DNA from: Mycobacterium aquaticum | GTDB lineage: Bacteria; Actinomycetota; Actinomycetes; Mycobacteriales; Mycobacteriaceae | Direction of reading: 5' to 3' | DNA: 64,000 nucleotides | Assembly (NCBI RefSeq): GCF_002086485.1 | Contig: NZ_MVHF01000013.1 | Span: forward strand, 81,079 to 145,078 | In this document: piece by piece, positions 1 through 8,551 of the stretch | Numbering within the stretch: position 1 is the first letter of the stretch | Layout: each line of letters begins with the position of its first letter | Translations under genes and position numbers: made by a program | Notes under the pieces: model-generated | Database searches by the model: none | The model's input: the letters and a program-made list of their open reading frames with translations, nothing else | Told to the model about the DNA's origin: nothing

Positions 1-34
1 CCCAAGAAGTGCGACACGTTCGCTGCGGCCAACC

Positions 35-1678
35 TTGGTTAGGGCACAGAGCGCGGCAGACGCTGTCGCGGAACGTTACCTGCAGACCTACGCACAGTTG
101 GATCCCTGTGCGGCAACCGAACTGGGCATCAAGAGCTCGGACGCCGAGTACGACGCCGAGATCACCGACTACTCCCCCGACGGCGTCGCCGCCCGCGCCG
201 ACGCTGCCCGTGCCACGCTGCGCGAGCTCGCCGGCATCACCCCCGTCGACGATGTCGACGCGGTGACCGTCGCGGCGTTGACCGAACGGCTCGGTGTGAT
301 CGTCGAACTGAACGACGCCGGGTTGGATGTAGGCGAGCTGAACGTGATCGCCTCACCCCTGCAGTCGATGCGCGATGTGTTCGACCTCATGGCCACCGAC
401 ACCGAAGACGATTGGGCAGTCATCTCGCGGCGCCTGTCGCAGGTTCCCGACCGCGCCGACGGGTACGCCCGCGCCCTGCGGACCGCGGCGGCCAACGGGC
501 ACGCTCCGGCCGGCCGCCAGATCACCCGAGGTATCGAACAAGCGGCACGGATCGGCCAGTTGTTCGTCGGCATGGCGGCCCGGGCACCTCTGGAAAACCC
601 TGTGCTGCACCAGGAGTTGCAGGACGGGGCCGAAGCCGCCGCCGCGGCGTACCTCCGGCTGGCCGCGACCCTGCGTGACGACATGGCTCCGCATGCCCGT
701 CCGCAGGATGCCTGTGGCCGTGACGCCTACCGGCTGTTCTCACGGTCGTTCCTCGGCGCGGAGGTCGACCTCGACGAAACCTACGCCTGGGGTATCGAGC
801 TGCTGGAAGCGGTTGTGGCCGAACAGGTGTCGATCGCGCAGGAACTCTATCCAGGAGCCACGGTCGCCGAGACGTTGCACCGCCTCGATGACGAACCGCG
901 CTACGTACTGACCGGAACCGATGCGCTGCAGGCCTGGATGCAGGAGCTCTCCGACCGTGCGGTGGATGCGCTTGCGGGAACGCATTTCGACATCGCCGAA
1001 CCGCTGCGCCGCCTGGAGTGCCGCATCGCACCGACCCAGACCGGCGGCATCTATTACACGGGCCCGTCGGAAGATTTCAGCCGCCCGGGCCGCATGTGGT
1101 GGTCGGTGCCGCCCGGTGTCGAGCGGTTCCACACCTGGCAGGAGACCACCACTGTTTTCCACGAGGGTGTTCCCGGGCATCATTTGCAGATCGGCCGTGC
1201 CGTGGCGTTGGCCGACCAGCTCAACCGGTGGCGGCGGCTGGGCTGCTGGGTGTCCGGGCACGGCGAGGGCTGGGCGCTGTACGCCGAGCGGCTGATGGCC
1301 GAGCTTGGTTGGCTCGACGACCCCGGCAACCGCATGGGCATGCTTGACGCACAACGGTTCCGGGCTGCCCGCGTCGTCATCGACATCGGTGTGCACTGTG
1401 GCCTGCCCGCACCCGACGGCGCGGTCTGGGATGCCGAGCGGGCCTGGAATTTCCTCACCTCACACTCGGCCATGGCCCCGGAGAATCTGCAGTTCGAACT
1501 CGACCGGTACCTGGGCTGGCCCGGTCAGGCGCCGTCGTACGCGATCGGTCAACGGATCTGGCAGCAGCTGCGCGACGAGGCACTGCGAGCCGGCTCGTCG
1601 CTCAAGCAGTTCCACAGCCGCGCCCTGGATCTCGGCGGCCTGCCGCTCGACGTGCTCCGATCGGCGCTCTCGACATGA
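35..1678 (+). CDS. DUF885 family protein (putative zinc metallopeptidase)
   Basis: About 547 residues, typical for DUF885 proteins. The signature HEGVPGHH lies near residues 376-383, inside a stretch of the form TVFHEGVPGHHLQ. This is the HExxPGHH variant of the HExxH zinc site that defines the family; a peptidase or esterase-like role is inferred from the family, and the substrate is unknown. The frame stays open to the left window edge, so the start is uncertain. TTG at 35 is the first usable codon and has no clear ribosome site. The stop overlaps the next gene by 4 nt (ATGA), so the two are probably co-translated. Confidence 0.8.
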   Translation: MVRAQSAADAVAERYLQTYAQLDPCAATELGIKSSDAEYDAEITDYSPDGVAARADAARATLRELAGITPVDDVDAVTVAALTERLGVIVELNDAGLDVGELNVIASPLQSMRDVFDLMATDTEDDWAVISRRLSQVPDRADGYARALRTAAANGHAPAGRQITRGIEQAARIGQLFVGMAARAPLENPVLHQELQDGAEAAAAAYLRLAATLRDDMAPHARPQDACGRDAYRLFSRSFLGAEVDLDETYAWGIELLEAVVAEQVSIAQELYPGATVAETLHRLDDEPRYVLTGTDALQAWMQELSDRAVDALAGTHFDIAEPLRRLECRIAPTQTGGIYYTGPSEDFSRPGRMWWSVPPGVERFHTWQETTTVFHEGVPGHHLQIGRAVALADQLNRWRRLGCWVSGHGEGWALYAERLMAELGWLDDPGNRMGMLDAQRFRAARVVIDIGVHCGLPAPDGAVWDAERAWNFLTSHSAMAPENLQFELDRYLGWPGQAPSYAIGQRIWQQLRDEALRAGSSLKQFHSRALDLGGLPLDVLRSALST

Positions 1679-2199
1679 CCGGGCCGATCGAGCCCGACAG
1701 CAAGGACTGGACCTGGGTGCTCACCCGGCCGTGCCCGGAGTGCGGGTTCGACGCCTCCGGCGTGCCACACACCGAGGTGGCCGGGCGCATCCGCGCCGAC
1801 GCCGCGGCCTGGGTGGCCCGCCTACAACAGCCCGGGGTCGCCACCAGGAGCCGACCCGACCGATGGTCGACGCTGGAATACGGCTGTCACGTACGCGACG
1901 TGCACCGCATCTTCGCCCACCGCGTCGAACTCATGCTCACCGAAGACGATCCGCAGTTTCCCAACTGGGATCAGGACGCCACCGCCGTCGCCGACGACTA
2001 CGCGTCCCAGGATCCGGGGCGCGTGGCCGGCGAGCTGTTCGACGCGGCCGGCGTGGTGGCCGACCTGTATGACCGGGTGCCCGACGGGTCCTGGTCGCGG
2101 CGCGGCGTGCGCAGCAACGGCAGCACATTCACCGTCTCCACGATCGCGCTGTATCACCTGCACGACATCGTGCATCACGCCCACGACGTAACCCATTGA
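1675..2199 (+). CDS. DinB-fold family protein
   Basis: A 174-residue protein with the layout of actinobacterial DinB/mycothiol-transferase-like four-helix proteins. It has an N-terminal CPECGFDA motif, a central ExGxHVRDVHR helix and a C-terminal HDIVHHAHD helix. The histidines would form the metal site of the fold. Such proteins are generally metal-dependent thiol transferases or isomerases, but the substrate cannot be read here. The ATG overlaps the stop of the DUF885 gene. Confidence 0.75.
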   Translation: MTGPIEPDSKDWTWVLTRPCPECGFDASGVPHTEVAGRIRADAAAWVARLQQPGVATRSRPDRWSTLEYGCHVRDVHRIFAHRVELMLTEDDPQFPNWDQDATAVADDYASQDPGRVAGELFDAAGVVADLYDRVPDGSWSRRGVRSNGSTFTVSTIALYHLHDIVHHAHDVTH

Positions 2200-2203
2200 C
2201 CAC

Positions 2204-2232
2204 TTTGAACACATATCGTTAATGTGTTCAAA
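2204..2232. promoter_or_regulatory. Perfect 11-bp inverted repeat, probable TetR operator
   Basis: Arms TTTGAACACAT (2204-2214) and ATGTGTTCAAA (2222-2232) are perfect reverse complements separated by a 7-nt spacer. The right arm reaches the A of the TetR start codon at 2232. The position and size fit an autoregulatory operator of the TetR gene immediately downstream (inference). No ribosome-binding site fits between it and the ATG, so the transcript may be leaderless. Confidence 0.75.
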
Positions 2233-2822
2233 TGCCCGGAGCAGACCGGACGGTGTCGTCCACGCTGCTGAAAGCCACCGCTGACACGCTACGGCGTTAC
2301 GGCCCACGGCAATTCAGCCTCACCGCGGTAGCGGAGGCAGCCGGCGTGTCCCGCGGTACCGTGCATAACGCGCTCGGCAGCCGCGACAACGCCATCAAAG
2401 TGGCGCTCGACCACCTGGCGTCGGCGTTCATCGAGACCATGGCCGCCGCCCTCGATCGCGAGGAATCCCTGACAGATCAGGTCGCCGCCGCGGCGGCACT
2501 CATCTGCGCGCACCGGCAGCAGTCCGACTCCGTCGCCACCCTCGGCTTCAACGAGAGCATCCTCGTCCTGCTGCTGCGCAACACCGGCGACGACCTCATG
2601 CGGCGCTCCATCGAGCTGTGGAAACCCCGGATCCGCGCGGCCCAGCAGCGCGGCGAAGTCGGCGCCGACATCGCACCGGCGCGCGCCGGCGAATGGATCG
2701 TTCGGTTGCTCCTCAGTTTCGAACTGCTCCCGCAGATCGGGGTCAACCTCGACAGCCCCCGCGCCGTGAAGCGTTTCGTGTCCGACCACGTCGTCGTCGG
2801 ACTGACCGGAAGGCAGCCATGA
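2232..2822 (+). CDS. TetR family transcriptional regulator
   Basis: A 196-residue protein with a TetR-type N-terminal helix-turn-helix: FSLTAVAEAAGVSRGTVHNA spans roughly residues 25-44. The C-terminal ligand domain is divergent. The start ATG abuts a perfect inverted repeat, consistent with autorepression. The stop overlaps the ATG of the flavin monooxygenase gene (ATGA at 2819-2822), so the regulator probably heads the monooxygenase-SDR operon and controls it. The ligand is unknown. Confidence 0.85.
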   Translation: MPGADRTVSSTLLKATADTLRRYGPRQFSLTAVAEAAGVSRGTVHNALGSRDNAIKVALDHLASAFIETMAAALDREESLTDQVAAAAALICAHRQQSDSVATLGFNESILVLLLRNTGDDLMRRSIELWKPRIRAAQQRGEVGADIAPARAGEWIVRLLLSFELLPQIGVNLDSPRAVKRFVSDHVVVGLTGRQP

Positions 2823-4402
2823 GCCGTTCGCCGTTAGCTCCTCGCGTGGGCGCACCAGACTACGAGGTCGCGATCATCGGCGCGGGCCCCGGTGGCATCG
2901 CCGCGGCACACCTGCTGCGCCAGAAGGGCATTCACGACTTCGTCATCATCGAGCGCGGCGACGACTTCGGCGGTACCTGGCGCGACAACCACTATCCCGG
3001 CCTCGCCGTCGACATCCCGACACTGTGGTATCAGCTCTCGTTCGCCCCGAACCCGCACTGGAGCAGGTTCTTCGCGCCGGGGCCGGAGATCTACCGCTAT
3101 CTGCGGGACACCGCCACCGAGCTCGGTCTCTACGAGCACCTGCACGCCCGCGCCGAGGTGATCCGGCAGCAGTGGGATGACGAGCGTGGATTGTGGCACT
3201 TGCAGATCCGCGACCGTCCGCCCGTCACGGCGCGCTTCGTGATCAGCTCCGTCGGCGGCTACGTCAACGCCAAGGACACCGTCGGCATCACCGGGGTCGA
3301 CGATTTCGCCGGCACCATTCTGCGGCCGAACGCCTGGGACGACGCATACGACACCCGCGGCAAGCGCATCGCGGTGATCGGGACGGGTTCGTCCGGTGTG
3401 CAGATCACCGGCGCACTGTCCGCCGAAGCGGCCAATCTCGATGTCTATCAGCGCACCCCGGCCTGGGTGTTGCCGAAGATCGACTTCACGATCACGCCGT
3501 GGATGCGTCGGTTGTTCCGAGTGCCCGGGGTGGTTCCGGCGGCGAACGCGGCCGGACGGCTCGCGATGGACGTCTTGATGGTGGCGCCCATCGTGCACGT
3601 GTTCTCCCGGCTGCCCGACACGGTGCTGCGCCGCCTGATGCCGCTCTACGACGGCTGGTCGCGGCTGCTCTACCGGTTGCTGTTGCGGGCCGTCGTGGAC
3701 GATCCCGCCACCCGGCGAAAACTGGTGCCACGCTATGGCATCCTGGCCAAGCGGCCGGTGATCTCCAGTGCATTCCTGCCTGCGCTGAACAATCCGACCA
3801 CTCATCTGATCACCACGCCGATCGACCGGATCACCGCCACCGGCGTCCGCACCGTCGACGGCGTCGACCACCCGGCCGACCTGCTGGTGCTGGCCACCGG
3901 CTATGAACTGTGGATCGACCCGGAGACCTACCGGACGGGCACTGTCCTGGGCGCATGCGGCTTCGACCTGGCCCAGTACTACCGGGCGCACGGTCTGCAC
4001 AGTTACGCCGGGACGGCGCATCCGCGGCTGCCCAACCGCTGGGAGATCGTCGGCCCGCTGGGCTTCGTCGGATTCGCCTGGCCCGACTACGTGGAGACGA
4101 TGGCAGCACATGCCGTGCGGATCATCGACGAGACACGCCACCGGGGCGCGCAGATCGTCACCGTCAGCCCGGACGCGTTCAACCGGTGGAACGCCCGGAT
4201 GAATCGTCACGGCCGGGTCGCCCACCTCTACTACACCGCCGCCTCCGGCTTGCACACCTACTTCGTCAACTCGCAGCACGAAACCCCGTACTACCGCCCG
4301 CAGACCATCATCGGGTCCCGCCAATTCGCGCGGCACTCGCCGCTGTCCGACTACCAGTTCACCAATGTCCACGCCGCGATATCCGAGGAGCAACCGGCAT
4401 GA
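2819..4402 (+). CDS. FAD-dependent monooxygenase (Baeyer-Villiger / FMO-like)
   Basis: A 527-residue class B flavoprotein monooxygenase. The FAD Rossmann motif GAGPGG is at residues 21-26, followed by a typical GGTWRDNHYPG segment. A second NADPH-binding motif, IGTGSSG, lies near residue 187. The Baeyer-Villiger fingerprint FxGxxxHxxxW is present as FAGTILRPNAW (163-173), with Arg169 where His is expected. Oxygenation of a ketone or heteroatom is therefore probable, but the Baeyer-Villiger call is not firm. The ATG at 2819 was chosen because it overlaps the TetR stop (ATGA). The gene overlaps the SDR downstream in the same way. Confidence 0.85.
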   Translation: MSRSPLAPRVGAPDYEVAIIGAGPGGIAAAHLLRQKGIHDFVIIERGDDFGGTWRDNHYPGLAVDIPTLWYQLSFAPNPHWSRFFAPGPEIYRYLRDTATELGLYEHLHARAEVIRQQWDDERGLWHLQIRDRPPVTARFVISSVGGYVNAKDTVGITGVDDFAGTILRPNAWDDAYDTRGKRIAVIGTGSSGVQITGALSAEAANLDVYQRTPAWVLPKIDFTITPWMRRLFRVPGVVPAANAAGRLAMDVLMVAPIVHVFSRLPDTVLRRLMPLYDGWSRLLYRLLLRAVVDDPATRRKLVPRYGILAKRPVISSAFLPALNNPTTHLITTPIDRITATGVRTVDGVDHPADLLVLATGYELWIDPETYRTGTVLGACGFDLAQYYRAHGLHSYAGTAHPRLPNRWEIVGPLGFVGFAWPDYVETMAAHAVRIIDETRHRGAQIVTVSPDAFNRWNARMNRHGRVAHLYYTAASGLHTYFVNSQHETPYYRPQTIIGSRQFARHSPLSDYQFTNVHAAISEEQPA

Positions 4403-5220
4403 CCGATACATCTCTGGCCAGTCGGGTCGCCTACGTCACGGGAGCCGCACGCGGGCAAGGGCGTTCGCACTGTGTGCGGCTGGCCCGTGCCGGAGCCGAC
4501 ATCGTCGCGCTCGACGCCTGCGCACCGGTGGCCGAGGCCAACGGTTATGCCCCGGCCACGTCCGACGACCTCGCCGAAACCGTCGCGCTCGTCGAAGCTG
4601 AAGGTCGCAAGGTGCTGGCTCGTGAGGTCGACGTGCGCGATGCCGATGGTCAGCGCCGGTTGGTGGCCGACGCGGTCGAGCAGTTCGGCCGGCTCGACAT
4701 CGTGGTCGCCAACGCGGGTGTGCTCAATTGGGGCCGGCTGTGGGAGATCTCGGCCCAACAGTGGCAGGACACCCTCGACATCAACCTCACCGGGGTGTTC
4801 AACACCGTGCAGGCCGTCGTGCCCGCGATGATCGCGGCGGGTAACGGCGGATCGATCATCACCGTGAGCTCGGCGGCCGGGGTCAAGGCCGTGCCCGGCT
4901 GCGCCCACTACTGTGCCAGCAAGTTCGGCGTCGTCGGCCTCACCAACGCGTTGGCAGTCGAGTTGGGCGAGTTCGGCATTCGGGTGAACTCCATCCACCC
5001 GTACGGCACCGACACGCCGATGGGCAACGACGTGTCGATGTATCAACTGCTGCAGGACCACCCGCAGTACATCCACAGCTTCTCCCCCGGTGCGCTGCCG
5101 ACGGAGTCCCTCATCGCACCCGACGACATATCCGACATCGTGGTGTGGCTCGCCGGCGATGCGTCGTCGTTGCTCACCGCAGCCCAGATCCCCGCGGAGA
5201 AGGGCTATCTGAAGATCTGA
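4399..5220 (+). CDS. Mycofactocin-coupled SDR family oxidoreductase
   Basis: A 273-residue short-chain dehydrogenase. It has TGAARGQG (residues 14-21), NAG, Ser158 and Tyr171-x3-Lys175 of the SDR active site. An insertion between beta-2 and alpha-2, ending in DDLAETVALVEAEGRKV, is typical of mycofactocin-dependent SDRs, which keep NAD bound and pass electrons to the mycofactocin redox peptide. Together with the monooxygenase it overlaps (ATGA), a route from secondary alcohol to ketone to oxygenated product is plausible (inference). Confidence 0.88.
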   Translation: MTDTSLASRVAYVTGAARGQGRSHCVRLARAGADIVALDACAPVAEANGYAPATSDDLAETVALVEAEGRKVLAREVDVRDADGQRRLVADAVEQFGRLDIVVANAGVLNWGRLWEISAQQWQDTLDINLTGVFNTVQAVVPAMIAAGNGGSIITVSSAAGVKAVPGCAHYCASKFGVVGLTNALAVELGEFGIRVNSIHPYGTDTPMGNDVSMYQLLQDHPQYIHSFSPGALPTESLIAPDDISDIVVWLAGDASSLLTAAQIPAEKGYLKI

Positions 5221-5251
5221 TCCCCTACCGAGTCCCCTGCCGGGCCATTCC

Positions 5252-5312
5252 CGCGAGCAGACACTCGGGTCCGCGACACGCCGCGTTTCCGGTACCGCCA
5301 CGTCTGCTCGCG
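5252..5312. repeat. Dispersed palindromic repeat, copy A (terminator-like)
   Basis: Arms CGCGAGCAGAC (5252-5262) and GTCTGCTCGCG (5302-5312) flank a 39-nt interior. The element fills the gap between two convergent genes. A second copy lies at 55648-55710 in inverted orientation and shares not only the stem but also most of the interior (core TCCGCGACACGC and TTTCCGGTACCGCC). It is therefore a repeat family, not an isolated hairpin. A bidirectional terminator role is inferred from its location. Confidence 0.75.
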
Positions 5313-5333
5313 CAAGGGAACTCGCGGCAGGCG

Positions 5334-6209
5334 TTACAGCCGGGAGTGGGCGGCGATGGTGGTGTCGGTGGTCCGCAGCGGGCGGATCATGCCGTCCTGG
5401 CTGAACGACGCGATGAGTTCCCCCTCTTCGGTGTGCACGGTCCCACGCACGTAGGACATGCCGGTGCCTACCTGCGTGCTCTCGTGGCTGTAGAGCAGCC
5501 AGCCAGCCCAGCGGACGGGTTCGTGGAAGCTCACGGTGACAGTCATGGGCGCGGTCGACACCGTGAGGTGCGCCTGCGCCGTACCGATCCCTGCATGGGC
5601 TCGCATTGTCGTCGAAATGCCGAGGTGGCCGGTGAAATACGCGATCAGGGCCTTGGCCAGGTCATCGCGGGTCGGAATCGGGTCATACCGCAGCCAGGCG
5701 TAGAGCTCGGGCGGCCCGACCTCGTCCGGGCTGTTGACGTCGACGACGTCGACCAGACGCAGCTCCCGGCCTGCCATCGGCATGTGCGACGCATTCGCCT
5801 CCGCCGGCGCCGTGACCGCGGGCCTGGGCAGGTGATGGCGGATGACATCAGCCGACGGCACATCGGCGAAGGCCGTGAAGGTGATGCAGCGCTTGCCGTT
5901 CTGCGATGCGGTGACCACAGCGGTCGCGGTGGAGCGCCCCTCGCTGATGACGTCGATGTCGAGGTCGACTGCGGGCCCAGCCAGCACGGCGCGGGCGAAC
6001 ACGGCGTGCACCGACCGCACCGACTTGTCCGGAAACCGCTTGGCGACAGCGACGATGGCGGCCGCCAGGATCTGCGTGCCCTCCACCACCTGACGCTCGT
6101 CGGCGCCCGCGATCCCGGTCTGGGCGACGAAGCGATTTTCGCCGACCAGCTCGGCGTCGAACAGGTCGAGCAACATCTGCACGGTCCACTGGGCGGTCTC
6201 GGTTGTCAC
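5334..6209 (-). CDS. TesB-like acyl-CoA thioesterase family protein
   Basis: About 291 residues, the size of double-hotdog TesB-type acyl-CoA thioesterases. Features include an N-terminal FVAQTGIAGADERQVVEGTQ segment, a central block, and a C-terminal half ending in FSQDGMIRP, the typical last strand of the second hotdog (E/Q-G-hydrophobic-x-R). Hydrolysis of an acyl-CoA is inferred from the fold. The start was placed at GTG 6209, which overlaps the stop of the LLM gene upstream (GTGA). It is the second gene of a two-gene minus-strand operon. Confidence 0.75.
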   Translation of the reverse strand: MTTETAQWTVQMLLDLFDAELVGENRFVAQTGIAGADERQVVEGTQILAAAIVAVAKRFPDKSVRSVHAVFARAVLAGPAVDLDIDVISEGRSTATAVVTASQNGKRCITFTAFADVPSADVIRHHLPRPAVTAPAEANASHMPMAGRELRLVDVVDVNSPDEVGPPELYAWLRYDPIPTRDDLAKALIAYFTGHLGISTTMRAHAGIGTAQAHLTVSTAPMTVTVSFHEPVRWAGWLLYSHESTQVGTGMSYVRGTVHTEEGELIASFSQDGMIRPLRTTDTTIAAHSRL

Positions 6210-7060
6210 GGTCGTCCCTCTCTGATCACGGTCTCGGCGAATTCGGAAAGCGTCTGCGGCGCAGCGAAATCGCTGAACCATACGTAGAAGCGCTCGATGC
6301 CCTGGGCGGCCAGACCTGCGAAGTGGTCGGTGAGCTCACTGGCATCTCCACACACCAGGCCCGACCCCAGGTGGCCGAACAACCGGGTGCTGCGCTCGGT
6401 GATCGCCTGCCGGTCAGCGCCTCGGCCTGCGAAACCGACCATCTGCTGCAGCGACGCCCGCGCGGAGCCTACGGTCGGCAGCAGTGCGGGCAGCCGGTCG
6501 AGTTGGTGCGAGGGGATGTTCCACCAGTCTGCGTGCGCGCGCACGAGTTCCATCGTGCGACGGCCGGTTCCGCCCAGCAGCAACGGAATTGGCTGCGACG
6601 GCCGAGGTAGGGCGGCATCCTCGCCGTCACCCCAGTACATGCCGAGCAGCTCCAGCGTGCGGCCGAGTCGACGTACGCGCGCGCCCGCGTCGTCACCGTC
6701 GTCGATCCCGAATCGGGTGAACTCCTGCGGCCAGGAGCCCGAGCCCAGGCCGAGTTCGAACCTGCCGTCGCAGGCCGCCGACAGCGTGACCGCCTGCTTC
6801 GCCAGCACCGCCGGATGCCGGAAGGCATCACACAGCACCAAGTGCCCGATCCGCAGGCGTTCGGTGTGCGCCGCCACCCAGGTCGCGACGGTCATGGCCT
6901 CCCAGATGTCCTGGTGCGTCGCACCGGGAGCCTCCAGGTGGTCGATGAAGGCGATGCCGTCGAACCCGACGGCATCGGCCACGCGAGCGCGTTCCACGAT
7001 GTCGGGAATGCCCAGCCGCACCTGGGGCAGGAACAGAAACCACTCGGTCATTGCTGCCAC
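6206..7060 (-). CDS. LLM class F420-dependent oxidoreductase
   Basis: A 284-residue luciferase-like monooxygenase family protein. The TIM-barrel pattern is visible as GFDGIAFIDH, TERLRIGHLVLCDAFRHPAVLAK and GRFELGLGSGSWPQEF, followed by a C-terminal GGTGRRTMELVRAHADWWN block. In mycobacteria such proteins mostly use F420; some use FMN. A second ATG three codons in (7051) is an alternative start. It is translationally coupled to the thioesterase and divergent from the amidohydrolase operon. Confidence 0.85.
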   Translation of the reverse strand: MAAMTEWFLFLPQVRLGIPDIVERARVADAVGFDGIAFIDHLEAPGATHQDIWEAMTVATWVAAHTERLRIGHLVLCDAFRHPAVLAKQAVTLSAACDGRFELGLGSGSWPQEFTRFGIDDGDDAGARVRRLGRTLELLGMYWGDGEDAALPRPSQPIPLLLGGTGRRTMELVRAHADWWNIPSHQLDRLPALLPTVGSARASLQQMVGFAGRGADRQAITERSTRLFGHLGSGLVCGDASELTDHFAGLAAQGIERFYVWFSDFAAPQTLSEFAETVIREGRP

Positions 7061-7321
7061 ACAGTAATCTCAACCCCGCCTATCGCCTCTACAAAATCGG
7101 TAATGTCATTCTCGTCAGTGCAGCATGATCGAGCCGATCCCGCAATGACCGCACTCTCATGCCCGCTCTCCGACGGTTTGGTGCGCAGGGCCCTCAGAAC
7201 GTGAGTTGACCTGGGCGTTTCAACACCTGCCATGCGCAGCTCCCGCGGTCTCGTACGTGACACATCCGCGTGGTAACGTCATTATCGATTTTGACGAACA
7301 TGACTCTTTCAGGAGGCGAAC
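7061..7321. promoter_or_regulatory. Divergent promoter region with two matching 16-mers
   Basis: A 261-bp intergenic region between divergent operons. GGTAATGTCATTCTCG (7099-7114) and GGTAACGTCATTATCG (7272-7287) match at 14 of 16 positions. Each approximates the palindrome TAATG-T-CATTA with one mismatch, and one lies near each start. They look like operators for one regulator that serves both directions (inference). A strong ribosome site AGGAGG precedes the ATG at 7322. Confidence 0.6.
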
Positions 7322-8551
7322 ATGCCGTCGCGCATCCTCGATTACCCGGTGTTCGACGCCGACAACCACTTCTACGAACCCAAGGAAGCGCTCACCAAGT
7401 TCCTGCCGGACAAGCGCAAGGGCGTCATCGACTACATCGACGTGCACGGCCGGACCAAGATCATGGTGCGCAACCACATCAGCGACTACATCCCCAACCC
7501 GACCTTCGAGGTGGTCGCCCGCCCCGGCGCGCAAGAGGAGTACTTCCGGCACGGTAGTGGCGGCAAGAGCTACCGCGAGGTGATGGGCAAGCCCATGAAG
7601 GCCATCCCCGCATTCCGCAATCCACAAGCGCGCCTTGAGGTCATGGACAGCCTCGGACTCGACTACACGCTGATGTTCCCCACCCTGGCGAGCCTGGTCG
7701 AGGAACGGCTCAAGGATGATCCCGAGCTGATCCACGACATCATCCACGCTCTCAACGAGTGGATGTACGAGACTTGGCAATTCGACTACGAGGGCCGCAT
7801 CTTCTCGACCCCGGTGATCACGTTGCCCATCGTCGACCGCGCGCTGGAGGAGTTGCAGTGGTGTCTTGAGCGCGGCGCCAAGACGGTCCTGGTGCGGCCT
7901 GCCCCGGTACCCGGCTTCCGGGGAACCCGCTCGTTCGGCACCGAGGAGTTCGACCCGTTCTGGCAGGCCTGCGTCGAGGCCGGCATCCCCGTGGCCATGC
8001 ACGCCTCCGACAGCGGATACGCGCAGTACCTCAACGACTGGGAGCCTGCCGACGAATTCCTGCCGTTCAAGCCGACGTCGTTCCGGATGGTGGCGATGGG
8101 TAAGCGGCCCATCGAGGACACCATGGCCGCACTGGTCTGCCACGGTGCGTTCACCCGCAACCCAGACCTTCGCGTGCTGTCGATCGAGAACGGCGCGTCC
8201 TGGGTGCCCTACCTCTTCTACCAATTCAAAGACGTGTATTCGAAGATGCCGCAGGAGTTCCCGGAGGATCCGATCGAGGCGTTCCGGCGCTGTGTGTACG
8301 TCGCGCCATTTTGGGAGGACGACTTCAAGAAGATGTCCGAACTGCTCGGCATCGACCGGGTCATCTTCGGTTCTGACTGGCCACATCCGGAGGGGCTGGC
8401 CGATCCGATCAACCTGGTCTCCGACCTCGAAGCCCACGGGCTCGATGCCGAAGGTGTCCGGAAAGTGATGGGCCGCAACATGGTCGAGCTGTTCAAGGTG
8501 GAGAACAAGGTGGTCTACCGGCCCGACGTGCCCGCGCTGGTCCTGACCTGA
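7322..8551 (+). CDS. Amidohydrolase family protein (PF04909 type)
   Basis: A 409-residue metal-dependent hydrolase of the amidohydrolase-2 group. The N-terminal motif FDADNHFYEP is a variant of the usual DxHxH metal site, and the late motif IFGSDWPHPEG carries the conserved Asp. Members include decarboxylases and hydrolases of aromatic or terpenoid intermediates. AGGAGG lies just upstream of the ATG. It starts a three-gene operon with two acyl-CoA dehydrogenases, and its stop overlaps the next ATG by one base. Confidence 0.85.
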   Translation: MPSRILDYPVFDADNHFYEPKEALTKFLPDKRKGVIDYIDVHGRTKIMVRNHISDYIPNPTFEVVARPGAQEEYFRHGSGGKSYREVMGKPMKAIPAFRNPQARLEVMDSLGLDYTLMFPTLASLVEERLKDDPELIHDIIHALNEWMYETWQFDYEGRIFSTPVITLPIVDRALEELQWCLERGAKTVLVRPAPVPGFRGTRSFGTEEFDPFWQACVEAGIPVAMHASDSGYAQYLNDWEPADEFLPFKPTSFRMVAMGKRPIEDTMAALVCHGAFTRNPDLRVLSIENGASWVPYLFYQFKDVYSKMPQEFPEDPIEAFRRCVYVAPFWEDDFKKMSELLGIDRVIFGSDWPHPEGLADPINLVSDLEAHGLDAEGVRKVMGRNMVELFKVENKVVYRPDVPALVLT

